From positions 62,001 through 126,000 of the forward strand of contig NZ_ML133508.1 of the NCBI RefSeq assembly GCF_003934165.1: a DNA stretch of 64,000 nucleotides, read 5' to 3'. Below the pieces are notes generated by a model that made no database searches, had not been told where the DNA came from, and was given only the letters and a program-made list of their open reading frames with translations. Numbering within the stretch: position 1 is the stretch's first letter; every line of letters starts with the position of its first letter. This DNA is from Borborobacter arsenicus (lineage in GTDB: Bacteria > Pseudomonadota > Alphaproteobacteria > Rhizobiales > Rhizobiaceae). Below are positions 1 through 9,200 of this stretch, in pieces. Position numbers and translations under genes: made by a program.

Positions 1-534
1 TTCATGCACCGGGTTGGCGTAGGAATTGAGCAGGCAAACGGCAATGCCCTCGACCTTTTCAGCCAGCAGTCGCTCGACTGCAGCCTCGATGTCAGCACGC
101 GCAAGGGGGATCGTGACGTTGCCCGCGGCATCGATCCGCTCGTTGATGCCCAGGCGCAAATAGCGTTCGACCAGCGGAGCAGGCTTGTCCCAGCGCAAAT
201 CGTAAAGTTTCGGCATGCGCAGGTTGCGGATTTCGAGGACGTCGCGGAAGCCCTTCGTGGTGATCAGGCCGATACGTGCGCCCTTGAGCTCCAGGATCGT
301 ATTGGATCCCACCGTCGTTCCGTGCAGGAATTCGGTGATCTGATTGAGGGTCAACCCGGCCGGATCGAGCACTCCCGCCAGCCCTTCGATGATGGCGCGG
401 GCATAGTTGTCTGCCGTGGACGACACTTTCTTGGTGAAGGTCTCGCCCTTGGAATTGACGACGACGAGGTCGGTGAAGGTGCCGCCGATGTCGATGCCGA
501 CGCGACATCCTCCCTGTTCGGTTCTGTCCAACAT
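1..534 (-). CDS. hyuA: Hydantoinase/oxoprolinase subunit A, N-terminal part (partial)
   Basis: The reading frame starts with ATG at 534 and runs off the window edge, giving the first 178 residues of a protein that is usually about 680-700 residues long. Near the N terminus it carries the actin-like ATPase phosphate-binding motif VGIDIGGTFTDLV, followed by LHGTTVGSNTILE, both typical of the HyuA/OxoA/acetone-carboxylase beta family. These enzymes open cyclic amides such as hydantoins or 5-oxoproline with ATP. It lies 40 bp downstream of hyuB on the same strand, so the two subunits are probably co-transcribed. The substrate cannot be read from the sequence. The family call is firm; the exact reaction is not. 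Confidence 0.9.
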   Translation of the reverse strand, partial: MLDRTEQGGCRVGIDIGGTFTDLVVVNSKGETFTKKVSSTADNYARAIIEGLAGVLDPAGLTLNQITEFLHGTTVGSNTILELKGARIGLITTKGFRDVLEIRNLRMPKLYDLRWDKPAPLVERYLRLGINERIDAAGNVTIPLARADIEAAVERLLAEKVEGIAVCLLNSYANPVHE

Positions 535-574
535 TGCTGGTTTCTTTCTTCTGTTCAGCTGTACGGGAAAGGGT

Positions 575-2362
575 TCAGTCACCCCAGGTGACGAACTCGG
601 ATACGGCGCTCCGCTGGCTACGAAGGTGAAGGCGCAGCTTTTCCGTGGCCCCCTGATCGATTGCAAACGTCTTTTCTTCGATCACGACGCCGTATTCGTC
701 TTTCGCCGCGGTCGCACTGATGATCTCGTTGCGAACGTCACGCGAAACGGCTGCAGGTTCCCTCTCCAGCGGGTCGCCCCAGCCGCCGCCGCCCGGCAGA
801 ACGTAGCGGAACTCGTCACCCTCGTTGACGCGGATGGTGACCTTTGAGCCGATCTTCTCCTTAGTCGTCTTGGGGTTCAGGCAGACTGAGCCCGGCTTTC
901 CGGCTTTGCCGCCATAGAGGCCGTAGGCACGGGTTGTCTGACGGTCGGCGCGGATCTGCAACGTGGCATCCGGCACCTTTATCCGATAGTCGCGGTAGAA
1001 GGGTGCGCCGCCACGGAACTTGCCGGCGCCGCAGCGATCCTGCGCGAATTCGTAGGCCAGGATCTCGACCGGATGCTCGGATTCGATCTGCTCAACCGAT
1101 TGCGAAGCCATGTTAACGAAGATGTTCGAGATGCCGTCGATTCCGTCTGCCCATGGCCTGCCGCCCCAGGTGCCGCAGGAGAAATCGACATAGACGAAAC
1201 GATCTCCTGACGGCGCGAAACCGGCGATCGTCACGCCCACATTGCCGCCGTCCGAAGCAGCGAACACCCGGTCGGGCACCATCTTGGCCAATGCGCCGAA
1301 GGCACAATCGACCATGCGGAAACCGGTCAGCGCGCGCGCCGCACAAGCGCCAGGCATTGCCACATTCGCAATCGTGCCTTCGGGTGCCGTGGTGCGGATG
1401 ATGCGGAATATGCCGTCATTGTTGGGAATGCCGCCGGGTAGGATTGAGCGAAGTGCCGTATAGGAGGCGGCTTCGGTGACCGATAAGGTGCAGTTGATGG
1501 CACCCCGGACTTGCGGTGCGCTGCCCGTCCAGTCGAACTCGACCGCCTCGCCTTGCTTGCGCACAGTCACGAAAAGGCGGATCGGGTGGCCGATATCCAT
1601 GCCGTCGTCGTCGATCCAGTCCTCGAAGGAAAACTCTCCGTCGGGAAGCTCGCCGACCGCAGCACGCGCCAGACGTTCGGTGTAGTCGATGATTTCGCGC
1701 ATATGGGCCAGCGATTCCTCGGCGCCATAGCGGTCCACCAGAGCAAGGATCTTACGCTGGGCTATCTCGCAGGCAGCGAGTTGAGCACGGAGATCGCCCA
1801 GAAGCTGAACGGGCAGCCGTACGTTCGTTTTGATCACCGTCCACAAGGATTCGTCCTGGTGTCCGGCCGAGACCAGCTTCAGGGGCGGGATACGCAGGCC
1901 TTCCTGAAAAATTTCGCTGGAATTCACCGAGTTGGAGCCGGGGACATGGCCGCCGACGTCGACATGGTGGGCGGTTGTGGCGGCAAACGCGATCAGTGTT
2001 CCGCCGGCGAAGACGGGCTTCAGGATGAAGATGTCCGGCAGGTGCATGCCACCTTCGAAAGGATCGTTCAGGATGAATACGTCGCCATCCTCGATCCGCC
2101 CCGCATACTTCTTCATGACAGCCTGAAGTGCTGTGCGGATGGAGCCGAGATGGACGGGCAGGGTCAGCCCTTGGGCGATAAGCCGGCCGTCTGCATCCGC
2201 AATGCCCGTGGAAAAATCCATGTTGTCGCGCAAGACGCCAGAGTAGGTCGTCCGGCAGATAGTGACGGCCATTTCATCGGCAATTGAAAACAGCTCGTTC
2301 TTGAAAAGCTCGAAGTCGATGAAGGTGTCGCTGCGCGCCTTCGCGATGGTTGGTTCCGCCAT
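575..2362 (-). CDS. hyuB: Hydantoinase B/oxoprolinase family protein
   Basis: A 595-residue protein matching the HyuB family over its full length: an N-terminal block with ADEMAVTICRTTYSGVLRDN, a metal-site-like block IFILNDPFEGGMHLPDIFIL, the region HHVDVGGHVPGSN, and a glycine-rich C-terminal end LPGGGGWGDP. HyuB pairs with HyuA to hydrolyse hydantoin- or oxoproline-like rings in the cytoplasm. It is the first gene of the minus-strand unit, reading from a TTGACA-N17-ATACTT promoter at 2399-2427 and followed by hyuA. The opposite strand carries a solute-binding protein and a cupin regulator, which suggests an inducible catabolic locus for an imported cyclic amide. Substrate is unknown. Confidence 0.92.
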   Translation of the reverse strand: MAEPTIAKARSDTFIDFELFKNELFSIADEMAVTICRTTYSGVLRDNMDFSTGIADADGRLIAQGLTLPVHLGSIRTALQAVMKKYAGRIEDGDVFILNDPFEGGMHLPDIFILKPVFAGGTLIAFAATTAHHVDVGGHVPGSNSVNSSEIFQEGLRIPPLKLVSAGHQDESLWTVIKTNVRLPVQLLGDLRAQLAACEIAQRKILALVDRYGAEESLAHMREIIDYTERLARAAVGELPDGEFSFEDWIDDDGMDIGHPIRLFVTVRKQGEAVEFDWTGSAPQVRGAINCTLSVTEAASYTALRSILPGGIPNNDGIFRIIRTTAPEGTIANVAMPGACAARALTGFRMVDCAFGALAKMVPDRVFAASDGGNVGVTIAGFAPSGDRFVYVDFSCGTWGGRPWADGIDGISNIFVNMASQSVEQIESEHPVEILAYEFAQDRCGAGKFRGGAPFYRDYRIKVPDATLQIRADRQTTRAYGLYGGKAGKPGSVCLNPKTTKEKIGSKVTIRVNEGDEFRYVLPGGGGWGDPLEREPAAVSRDVRNEIISATAAKDEYGVVIEEKTFAIDQGATEKLRLHLRSQRSAVSEFVTWGD

Positions 2363-2392
2363 TCGGGTTGTCCTCCTCCACGGGTATCGGTC

Positions 2393-2427
2393 TTAAGTAA
2401 GTATTCTTTTACAACGGACATTGTCAA
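2393..2427 (-). promoter_or_regulatory. Candidate promoter and operator for hyuBA
   Basis: On the minus strand TTGACA (2422-2427) is followed after 17 bases by ATACTT (2399-2404). The -10 overlaps the sequence TTAAGTAAGTATTC (2393-2406), which shares the TAAGTA half-site with the palindrome at 2545-2562. This is consistent with a repressor site. Read directly from sequence; function is inferred. Confidence 0.5.
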
Positions 2428-2527
2428 TGCCCGTTGACGCAATTCGACGTTGATTGGTGGAGACCCAGAGGGGACCGAAGGTTGGCAGGAACACGGGTCG
2501 CAAGCACAATGAGGCGGCACATGGCGC

Positions 2528-2562
2528 TTGACATAGCCTGTTAGTAAGTGATTAATTACTTA
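2528..2562 (+). promoter_or_regulatory. Candidate promoter and palindromic operator for the binding-protein gene
   Basis: TTGACA (2528-2533) is followed after 17 bases by ATTAAT (2551-2556). An 18-bp near-palindrome, TAAGTGATTAATTACTTA (2545-2562, one mismatched pair), covers the -10. Together with the similar site at 2393-2406 it brackets the divergent region. The XRE-cupin regulator encoded at 3988-4650 is the obvious candidate ligand-responsive binder. The 355 bp between the two genes hold nothing else I can identify. Confidence 0.5.
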
Positions 2563-2717
2563 TGGGCGAAATGGAACCGTCCAACCATCCGGAGGAGCCC
2601 GGTCCAACAAATAATGAGCGATTTTAGTTGCAAGCGCGGAAGCGGCGTTTGCAATGCCGCAATCACGTTGCCAACCACTGGGCCACCTTCCTCGTTTCAA
2701 TCAAAGGGAGGAATTAC

Positions 2718-3878
2718 ATGAAAAAGACAGGTATCCTGGCTGGCGCGGCAGTCGCGCTGTCCATGCTGATATCGAATGCGTTCGCGGACACTATCAAGAT
2801 TGGCGTCAACCAACCGCTGACCGGTCCGGTCGCAGCTTCAGGAAACTACGTAACCAACGGCGCCCGTATCGCCGCCGATCAAATCAATGAAAAGGGCGGC
2901 GTTCTCGGCAAGCAAATCGAACTGATCATCGAGGACAACAAAAGCAATCCGACCGAAGCGGCGGCCGTTGCCGAAAAGCTGATCGTACGCGATGAGGTGT
3001 CGGCAATCATGGGAGCCTGGGGATCGACCATGACGCTCGCTGTCATGCCCAAGCTGGAGGAATACGGCATCCCGATGGTGGTCGAAACCTCTTCGTCCGG
3101 CAAGATCACGACTTCGGGCAACCCGTGGATATTCAGGACAGCCCCAACGAGCGACATGCTGGCCGATTCCTTCGGTCCCTTTGTCGAAAAATTCGGCATG
3201 AAGAAAGCGGCGTTCCTGGCCGTCAACAATGATTGGGGGCACAGCAATACCGACGCCTATTCCAACATGCTGGCAAAACATGGGGTGCCGACGGTACTGA
3301 AAGAGAGCATGGACGCAAACGCTGTCGATCTTTCAGCGCAACTTGCCAAGATCAAAGCGTCGGATGCTGACGTATTGCTGGTGACAACCGAGATCGAGCA
3401 ACTGACCCTGATCTTCAAGCAGGCGTTTTCTCTTAGGCTGCCACAGAAGATTATTGCGACCACAACCTCGTCGACCCCCGATCAGGCAATTGAGCATGCC
3501 GGCAGTGCCGCAGACAACGCATATTTCACCGTGTTGTTTGCGCCGTGGTTCCCTGACATGGCCCCCAATCCTGAGGTGGCAAAGTTTTTCGCTGAAGAAT
3601 GGGAGCGCCGCGATTTTGAATTCGCCGGCCGCATCGAAGGGCAGCGTGGCTACGATGCAATCCTGAGCATTGCCGCTGCCGTCGAAAAGGCTGGAACGGC
3701 GGAGCCCGAAGCTATCCGCAAAGCGCTCTGGGAGGTGGAGGTCAAGGGAGTCAACAGCAATATCAAGTTCCTCAAGCAAGGGCCTGAAGGTGCTGAAAGC
3801 GGCCAGAACACCGCCAACATCTTTGTCGTTCAAGTCAAGGGCGGCAAGGTCGTTCGCCCCGACTTCGCAAGCCAATAA
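2718..3878 (+). CDS. Branched-chain amino acid-type ABC transporter substrate-binding protein
   Basis: A 386-residue periplasmic binding protein of the Leu/Ile/Val (LivJ/HAAT) class. The ATG at 2718 is chosen because GGGAGGAA lies just upstream and because it opens with a clean signal peptide (MKKTGILAGAAVALSMLIS, cleavage after AFA). The mature part begins DTIKIGVNQPLTGPVA and continues with GARIAADQINEKGGVLG, both hallmark stretches of type I periplasmic binding proteins. No permease or ATPase genes of the Liv type are in view, so it either serves a transporter encoded elsewhere or works with genes outside the window. Its position opposite hyuBA suggests it binds the compound that HyuAB degrades. 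Confidence 0.88.
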   Translation: MKKTGILAGAAVALSMLISNAFADTIKIGVNQPLTGPVAASGNYVTNGARIAADQINEKGGVLGKQIELIIEDNKSNPTEAAAVAEKLIVRDEVSAIMGAWGSTMTLAVMPKLEEYGIPMVVETSSSGKITTSGNPWIFRTAPTSDMLADSFGPFVEKFGMKKAAFLAVNNDWGHSNTDAYSNMLAKHGVPTVLKESMDANAVDLSAQLAKIKASDADVLLVTTEIEQLTLIFKQAFSLRLPQKIIATTTSSTPDQAIEHAGSAADNAYFTVLFAPWFPDMAPNPEVAKFFAEEWERRDFEFAGRIEGQRGYDAILSIAAAVEKAGTAEPEAIRKALWEVEVKGVNSNIKFLKQGPEGAESGQNTANIFVVQVKGGKVVRPDFASQ

Positions 3879-3987
3879 TCGGCACCCGGCCCGGTGATTC
3901 TTTTCGCCGGGCCCATCGTTTGATCGGGTGGGCTCAAGCTGCTTGCAAGGCCGATATCCACATCGAGAGAAATCGCCGGACTCCCAA

Positions 3988-4650
3988 ATGCAGGGCCAAT
4001 CACCAAAGCCGGCATTGCCATGTCGCAACCTTCGGCCGGATATCGAGCCTCGCGTAGGCGCGCTCACCGATGACCTTCCAAAGCGGCGATGTGAGAGCCT
4101 GCGAGTTGCAATCGGCAATGAAGTGCGCAATTGGCGCCTTAAACGCGGCTGGAGGCTGGAGGAACTGGCTCGCGCAGCCGGCCTGTCGATGGGCGCGGTC
4201 TCCAGGATTGAGAATGGCACCGTATCCACGTCTCTGACGACATTGCGGGCGCTGTCTTGGGCGCTGGGCGTGCCGATTTCATCGCTGCTGCGGCGTTCTG
4301 AGCAACAATACGAGGCAGTGTTCAAGAAGGCTGGTCAGCCGATAGGGCTCCGGAACTGTCCGACGCCAGCAGAAACTCTCGGCGACATCGAAGTGCTGAG
4401 TTCCGGCATCAAGGTCGAGCCTTATCTGGTACGGCTCATCGAGCAGGAAGCCCATTTCCCAACCTTCCGGCATAGCGGGATGAAGTTCCTCTATATGTTG
4501 GAGGGAGCCATCAGATATTCGCATGGCGAGGATCATTACGATCTAGGTCCGGGAGATAGCCTGCTTTTTGAGGCTTCCGTGCTGCATGGCCCTAGGAAAC
4601 TCCTGCGCGGCCCGGCGCTATATCTGTCGATCATCTCCGCTCGCCCGTAG
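3988..4650 (+). CDS. XRE-family transcriptional regulator with C-terminal cupin domain
   Basis: A 220-residue protein with an N-terminal helix-turn-helix (about residues 41-101, with RLEELARAAGLSMGAVSRIE as the core) and a C-terminal cupin fold (about 145-217, including GPGDSLLFEASVLHGP). Such proteins sense a small molecule in the cupin and control nearby catabolic genes. The start is uncertain: ATG at 3988 is used here, and an in-frame GTG at 3928 would add 20 residues. It lies 109 bp after the binding-protein gene on the same strand and probably regulates the divergent hyu promoter region. Confidence 0.85.
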   Translation: MQGQSPKPALPCRNLRPDIEPRVGALTDDLPKRRCESLRVAIGNEVRNWRLKRGWRLEELARAAGLSMGAVSRIENGTVSTSLTTLRALSWALGVPISSLLRRSEQQYEAVFKKAGQPIGLRNCPTPAETLGDIEVLSSGIKVEPYLVRLIEQEAHFPTFRHSGMKFLYMLEGAIRYSHGEDHYDLGPGDSLLFEASVLHGPRKLLRGPALYLSIISARP

Positions 4651-4698
4651 CCCACCGAGCGCACGACTGGCCGCGCTCGAGACGAGCAGCGCCTAGAG

Positions 4699-4796
4699 AA
4701 AGATGACTTCTCCTTGAATCGCCATCTCACTCTAAGTCTTTGTTTTTGAATTATGATCTTGTCCGAAAAGTCTGCAACTTTTCGGGGTCATGCTCT
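4699..4796. repeat. Intergenic palindromic repeat, copy A (about 98 bp)
   Basis: This stretch matches the reverse complement of 24225-24322 at roughly nine in ten positions by eye. The shared core is a palindrome built on CGAAAAGTCTGCAACTTTTCG, flanked on one side by a non-palindromic tail with the segment CACTCTAAGTCTTTG. Its outer end, read on the minus strand, is TAGAGCATGA and supplies the TAG stop codon of napC. Confidence 0.8.
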
Positions 4797-5514
4797 AATT
4801 GCCCGTCGCAGCGACGGGCGCCTGCGTGCGGGCGCTGGCCGCTTCGATCCAGGACGACAGTGCCTCGGTCGCCGATGTCTGCAGGCCGTCGGCATTCAAT
4901 TCAGGTGGTACCTTCCAGCCGGGATCGATACCTTCCATATTTGGCAACTCATGGGCGATGCCCTTGTGGCAGTCGATGCAGGTGGCCTGCCCGGACAAGA
5001 GATAGCGGGTGTGGATTTCGGCCGCGCGCTGTGTCTGTTTCGACAGGTCCATCGCGACGGAGGAGTGACAATTGCGGCACTCGAGGCTGTCATTGGCCTT
5101 CAAGCGGTGCCATTCATGCTGTGCAAGCTCAAGGCGCTTGTCGAGGAATTTCCGACGCGTGTTGATGGTGCCGAAAATCTTACCCCACACTTCCTTCGAG
5201 GCCTGCATCTTGCGCGCGATCTTGTCGGTCCAGTCATGCGGAACGTGGCAGTCGGGGCAGGAGGCGCGCACGCCCGAGCGGTTGGAGAAATGCACCGTGC
5301 GGGTCAGTTCCTGATAGACGTTGTTTTCCATCTCATGACAGGAGATGCAGAATTTTTCGGTATTGGTGACTTCGAGCGCCGTGTTGAACGCCCCCCAGAA
5401 GATGACGCCGCCCACAAAGCCACCCAAGGTCAGGAAGGCAAGGCTGAGCGTTGCCGCCGGTTTCGTCAGGAAGGCCCAGACCCAGGCGGCCAGCCGCTTG
5501 ATCGAGCTCATCAC
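4795..5514 (-). CDS. napC: Periplasmic nitrate reductase, membrane tetraheme cytochrome c
   Basis: A 239-residue NapC/NirT-family quinol dehydrogenase that passes electrons from the membrane quinol pool to NapB and NapA. One N-terminal membrane anchor (about residues 18-42) is followed by four heme-binding motifs: CISCH, CPDCH, CRNCH and CIDCH. The length matches the family. It is the last gene of napEDABC; its start directly abuts the napB stop, and a second in-frame Met follows the first. The TAG stop codon is provided by the end of the intergenic palindrome at 4699-4796. Confidence 0.96.
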   Translation of the reverse strand: MMSSIKRLAAWVWAFLTKPAATLSLAFLTLGGFVGGVIFWGAFNTALEVTNTEKFCISCHEMENNVYQELTRTVHFSNRSGVRASCPDCHVPHDWTDKIARKMQASKEVWGKIFGTINTRRKFLDKRLELAQHEWHRLKANDSLECRNCHSSVAMDLSKQTQRAAEIHTRYLLSGQATCIDCHKGIAHELPNMEGIDPGWKVPPELNADGLQTSATEALSSWIEAASARTQAPVAATGN

Positions 5515-6000
5515 CTATTCTTCCCCTGCATGCTTGACGCCCATCTCGCTCATGTCCTTGAAGGTATTGCCCACGAGCGGTTGCGTATCGGCCTGGGGCA
5601 CATGGCAAGCGGTGCAGAAGTAGCGGCGCGGCGAGACATCGGCCAGCATCTGGCCGTCGCGCGTAAGATAGTGGGTCACGCTGACCATCGGCGCGCCGGA
5701 CCCTTCGGTGAATTCGCGCTTGTGGCAGGAAAGGCAGCGATTGGTATTGACCGAGAGCTGATAGCCCTCGATCGAATGCGGGATCACCGGCGGCTGGTCC
5801 GGATAGGCGCGCATCTTGCGGATGTCGTCGACAGTCCATTTCGGAATGGGTTTTGCCGGAGCCGATTCCGGATAAGAGACGCCACCCATGGTCTCGGCAC
5901 CCATCTGCGCGAGCGCCACCGACGCACTGATCGCCGTCAGCGCAAATACGGCCAGCAGCAGGCGCGGCGGCGTCAGACGGAAACGATCTTGACTGCGCAT
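5515..6000 (-). CDS. napB: Periplasmic nitrate reductase, diheme cytochrome c subunit
   Basis: A 161-residue periplasmic diheme cytochrome that forms the NapAB complex. It has an N-terminal hydrophobic signal (about residues 11-32) and two heme sites, CLSCH (89-93) and CTACH (129-133), with His75 and His110 placed as likely sixth ligands. The start is set at ATG 6000, where the mature-like family sequence begins. This start overlaps the napA 3' end by 28 bp, implying translational coupling. An upstream in-frame Met at 6081 lies deep inside napA and gives no family similarity. Confidence 0.95.
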   Translation of the reverse strand: MRSQDRFRLTPPRLLLAVFALTAISASVALAQMGAETMGGVSYPESAPAKPIPKWTVDDIRKMRAYPDQPPVIPHSIEGYQLSVNTNRCLSCHKREFTEGSGAPMVSVTHYLTRDGQMLADVSPRRYFCTACHVPQADTQPLVGNTFKDMSEMGVKHAGEE

Positions 6001-8474
6001 TTCTTGAAATCCGTCTGCTTGGAGATCGGGTCGGTAGCGTCGAGCGTCACCTTGTTGATCAGCTTGCTGGCGTCGAACCACGGCACGAAGATCACCCCTT
6101 TCGGCATGCGGTTGCGGCCGCGCGTCTCTACCCGCGCCTGCATTTCGCCGCGCCGTGACACAACCCGGACCTCGGCTCCCTGGTTGATGCCGCGCGTGCG
6201 CGCATCGTCGGCATTCATGAAACAGACGGCACCGGGAAACGCCCTGTAAAGCTCAGGCACGCGCATCGTCATGGAACCGGAATGCCAATGTTCCAGCACG
6301 CGGCCGGTCACCAGCCAGAGGTCATATTCGTCGTCGGGGCTTTCAGCCGGCGGCTCATAGGGCACCGCTATGATCTTGGCCTTGCCGTCCGGATTGCCGT
6401 AGAAGCGCACCCCTTCGCCCGGTTTCACATAGGGATCATAGCCTTCCCGGTAGCGCCACAAGGTTTCCTTGCCGTCGACCACCGGCCAGCGCAGGCCGCG
6501 CACTTGGTGATAGGAATCATATGGTGCCAGGTCATGGCCATGGCCGCGCCCGAACGAGGCATATTCCTCAAACAGGCCTTTCTGGATGTAGAAGCCGAAA
6601 TCCTTCGCTTCCTGATTGTCATATTCGGCGTCGATGTCCGCGAGCGGAAACTTGTCCGCTTCGCCGTTCTTGAACAATATGTCGAACAGCGTCCTGCCAT
6701 TGTAATCCGGGTTTTGCGCGAGGAGATCGGCGGGCCAGACGTCGTCGGCGGTGAAGCGCTTGGAGAACTCGACCAGTTGCCACAGGTCGGAGCGCGCCTC
6801 GCCCTCGGCCTGCACGAGTTGGTGCCAGACATGGGTGCGACGCTCGGCATTCCCGTAGGCTCCCTCCTTCTCCACCCACATCGCGGCGGGCAGGATGAGG
6901 TCGGCATTGACCGCGGTGATGGTCGGATAGGCGTCTGACACGACGATGAAATTGTCCGGATTGCGATAACCGGGATAGGTTTCGTTAGCGGTGTTCGGCG
7001 CCGCCTGGAGATTGTTGTTCACCTGGATCCAGTACCAGTTGAGCTTGCCGTCCTTCAGCATGCGGTCCTGGAGCACGGCATGGTAGCCTGGCTTTTCCGG
7101 CAGGAGGCCGTGCGGCACCTTCCAGATTTCCTCGGCATGCCGCCGATGCTCGGGATTGGTCACCACCATGTCGGCCGGCAGGCGATGTGCGAATGTGCCG
7201 ACTTCGCGTGCCGTACCGCATGCGGAAGGCTGACCCGTCAGCGAGAACGGACTGTTGCCGGGTTCCGAGATTTTTCCGGTCAGAAGATGGATATTATAGA
7301 CCATCTGGTTGGCCCAGACGCCGCGGACATGCTGGTTGAAGCCCATTGTCCAGAGCGACATCACCTTTTTGGCGGGATCGGCGTAAAGCTCGGCCAGTTC
7401 CTCCAGGAATGAGGGCTCGACGCCGGAAAGTTCGGAGACTTTGTCGAGCGTATATTCGGAAACCATCGCCTTGAAGGCCTCGAAATCGATCGGCTCCGTC
7501 TTGCCGGGGTCTACCGCATTCGTCGCCGCCTTCTCCAGTTCGTGTTCGGGCCGCAAGCCGTAGCCGATATTCGTCACGCCTTTCACGAAGACGGTGTGCT
7601 TGTCGACGAACTCCTTGTGGACGCGGTCGGTGGCGATGATGTGGTTGGCGATATAGTTGAGGATCGCAAGGTCGGTGCCCGGTTTGAACACGATGGGGAT
7701 GTCGGCAAGGTCCATCGAGCGATGGGTGAAGGTCGACAGCACCGCGCAACGCACATGCGGATGCCCCAGTCGCCGGTCGGCGACCCGCGTCCACAGGATC
7801 GGGTGCATCTCGGCCATATTGGAGCCCCACAGCACGAAGGCATCGGCCGCCTCGAAATCGTCATAGCAGCCCATCGGCTCGTCCATGCCGAAGGTGCGCA
7901 TGAAGGCGACCGCTGCCGAGGCCATGCAATGGCGCGCATTGGGGTCGAGATTGTTAGAACGAAAGCCGGCGCGCATCAGCTTGGTCGCGGCATAGCCCTC
8001 GAAAATGGTCCACTGGCCGGACCCGAACATGCCGACTGCCTCCGGCCCCTTTTCCTTCAGCGTGGCCTTCAGTTTTTCGGCCATCAGGTCGAAGGCTTCA
8101 TCCCAGGTGACCGGTTCGAATTCTCCGTTCTTGTCGAACTTGCCGTTGGCCTTGCGCATCAGCGGCTGCGTCAGGCGGTCTGCTCCATACATGATCTTGG
8201 AGAGGAAATAGCCCTTCACGCAGTTAAGCCCGCGATTGACGTCGGCCTGCATGTCGCCATGTGTTGCTACGACCTTGCCTTCCTTGACCCCGACCATGAC
8301 GCCGCAGCCGGTGCCGCAGAAGCGGCATGGCGCCTTGGACCATTTGATTTCGAGGGCGCTGACGCCGCCTGGAACGGACTGGCCGGCGGCAGGTGTCGCT
8401 ATGCCGGCTGCGGCGGCTGCAACGGCGGCCGCATTAGCCTTGAGCATGTCGCGACGGGTCATCGATCTCGTCAT
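5973..8474 (-). CDS. napA: Periplasmic nitrate reductase catalytic subunit
   Basis: An 833-residue molybdenum bis-MGD enzyme that reduces nitrate to nitrite in the periplasm. A twin-arginine signal (TRRDMLK near residue 6) is followed by the 4Fe-4S ligands Cys50, Cys53, Cys57 and Cys85 (CRFCGTGC and NCVKG). The molybdenum ligand is Cys183 in NARHCMASA. The length is standard. The start codon overlaps the napD stop as ATGA, consistent with coupling to its chaperone. In this order Nap commonly serves aerobic redox balancing or the first step of denitrification; no nir, nor or nos genes are in the window. Confidence 0.98.
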   Translation of the reverse strand: MTRSMTRRDMLKANAAAVAAAAAGIATPAAGQSVPGGVSALEIKWSKAPCRFCGTGCGVMVGVKEGKVVATHGDMQADVNRGLNCVKGYFLSKIMYGADRLTQPLMRKANGKFDKNGEFEPVTWDEAFDLMAEKLKATLKEKGPEAVGMFGSGQWTIFEGYAATKLMRAGFRSNNLDPNARHCMASAAVAFMRTFGMDEPMGCYDDFEAADAFVLWGSNMAEMHPILWTRVADRRLGHPHVRCAVLSTFTHRSMDLADIPIVFKPGTDLAILNYIANHIIATDRVHKEFVDKHTVFVKGVTNIGYGLRPEHELEKAATNAVDPGKTEPIDFEAFKAMVSEYTLDKVSELSGVEPSFLEELAELYADPAKKVMSLWTMGFNQHVRGVWANQMVYNIHLLTGKISEPGNSPFSLTGQPSACGTAREVGTFAHRLPADMVVTNPEHRRHAEEIWKVPHGLLPEKPGYHAVLQDRMLKDGKLNWYWIQVNNNLQAAPNTANETYPGYRNPDNFIVVSDAYPTITAVNADLILPAAMWVEKEGAYGNAERRTHVWHQLVQAEGEARSDLWQLVEFSKRFTADDVWPADLLAQNPDYNGRTLFDILFKNGEADKFPLADIDAEYDNQEAKDFGFYIQKGLFEEYASFGRGHGHDLAPYDSYHQVRGLRWPVVDGKETLWRYREGYDPYVKPGEGVRFYGNPDGKAKIIAVPYEPPAESPDDEYDLWLVTGRVLEHWHSGSMTMRVPELYRAFPGAVCFMNADDARTRGINQGAEVRVVSRRGEMQARVETRGRNRMPKGVIFVPWFDASKLINKVTLDATDPISKQTDFKKCAVKIVSV

Positions 8475-8791
8475 TGCGGGTCGCCTTCGTCACTGTAGAT
8501 GTGTTCGAAAACCAGATTTGCGGTGATCACGCCGTCGAGCAGGGAGATCTGTGTCAGCCTCTCACCGAGCGCGCCGACACTCGGGCCCTCGATGGTGACG
8601 ACGATCTTGCTCGCCTGCGCGGCGTGTACTTCCACGCCTTCCATTGCGGCTAGCCGCTCGACGACTTCATCGGTGTGTCTGGGCAGCACGGAAATGACGG
8701 CGCTGGAGCTATGCTGCCATGCTGGGATGCCGTCTGTGAGGCTTTGGCCGGTCAGAAAGTCGCGACGGGTCATGCTGGCGCGCTCTTTCAT
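8471..8791 (-). CDS. napD: NapD, NapA signal-peptide-binding chaperone, with N-terminal extension
   Basis: A 106-residue protein whose residues about 28-100 match NapD, beginning at [13 protein letters not shown] and with a ferredoxin-like beta-alpha fold. NapD binds the twin-arginine signal of NapA until cofactor loading is complete. Ahead of this core sits an extra segment with [12 protein letters not shown], which itself resembles a twin-arginine motif and the N terminus of NapF. No napF gene is present here. The start at 8791 is nine bases after napE; an in-frame Met at 8773 would still keep the TRRDFL motif. Confidence 0.9.
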   Translation of the reverse strand: MKERASMTRRDFLTGQSLTDGIPAWQHSSSAVISVLPRHTDEVVERLAAMEGVEVHAAQASKIVVTIEGPSVGALGERLTQISLLDGVITANLVFEHIYSDEGDPQ

Positions 8792-8800
8792 GGCGCCGCC

Positions 8801-9001
8801 CTAATGCAACCCATTCGGCGGCGACCCCGGCGGGCCGAATACAATCTGCCACATCCAGACGGCGAAGCCAAAGCCGCCGACCACGCCGACGGCCACGACC
8901 GGCCAGATGCCGAAAGCCAGAACCAGGAAGGCGATGAGTTCACGCCGGCGTTGTCCCGCAGTGTCGGGCGATACGGTCTGTCCTGCTTGGTCCTGGGTCA
9001 T
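8801..9001 (-). CDS. napE: NapE, small membrane protein of the nitrate reductase operon
   Basis: A 66-residue protein with one long hydrophobic helix (about residues 22-55, core ELIAFLVLAFGIWPVVAVG) preceded by an RRRE segment. Both features fit NapE, which heads nap operons in alphaproteobacteria. The role of NapE is not established. It is the first gene of the napEDABC unit, with a candidate promoter about 45 bp upstream. Confidence 0.88.
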   Translation of the reverse strand: MTQDQAGQTVSPDTAGQRRRELIAFLVLAFGIWPVVAVGVVGGFGFAVWMWQIVFGPPGSPPNGLH

Positions 9002-9046
9002 GATTTCCTCATGGGCCTGGGATTTCGGGCGCCGAACTCAACAGTC

Positions 9047-9076
9047 ATTATGGCCATTGCTACCTGTGGATGACAA
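9047..9076 (-). promoter_or_regulatory. Candidate sigma-70 promoter for napEDABC
   Basis: On the minus strand TTGTCA (9071-9076) is followed after 18 bases by CATAAT (9047-9052), about 45 bp ahead of the napE start. I looked for an FNR box (TTGAT-N4-ATCAA) in the 200 bp upstream and did not see one, so oxygen control through FNR is not supported here. Confidence 0.4.
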
Positions 9077-9200
9077 GTGCCTTGAACCACAGCACGGAAT
9101 TGCCATTGGCCGAAGTCGCCTCCACCGGCCGTTCGGCGGCAAAGCCCATCATCTCATGGAAGAGATCGGGAATGGGTGTCTGGCGAAGAGAGGACGAAAC

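Noticed and set aside
3884-3914. Terminator after the binding-protein gene
   Set aside because: GGCCCGG and CCGGGCC can pair around 12 bases, but there is no T-run and the next gene follows on the same strand, so I did not list it.
4753-6249. A 498-residue open frame on the plus strand across napC-napB-napA
   Set aside because: It lies antisense to three well-identified nap genes and shows no family motif.
7542-8498. A 318-residue plus-strand open frame
   Set aside because: It is antisense to napA, whose motifs and length are certain.
9002-9200. An FNR box controlling nap
   Set aside because: No TTGAT-N4-ATCAA-like sequence was found in the 200 bp upstream of napE; only a plain promoter candidate was seen.
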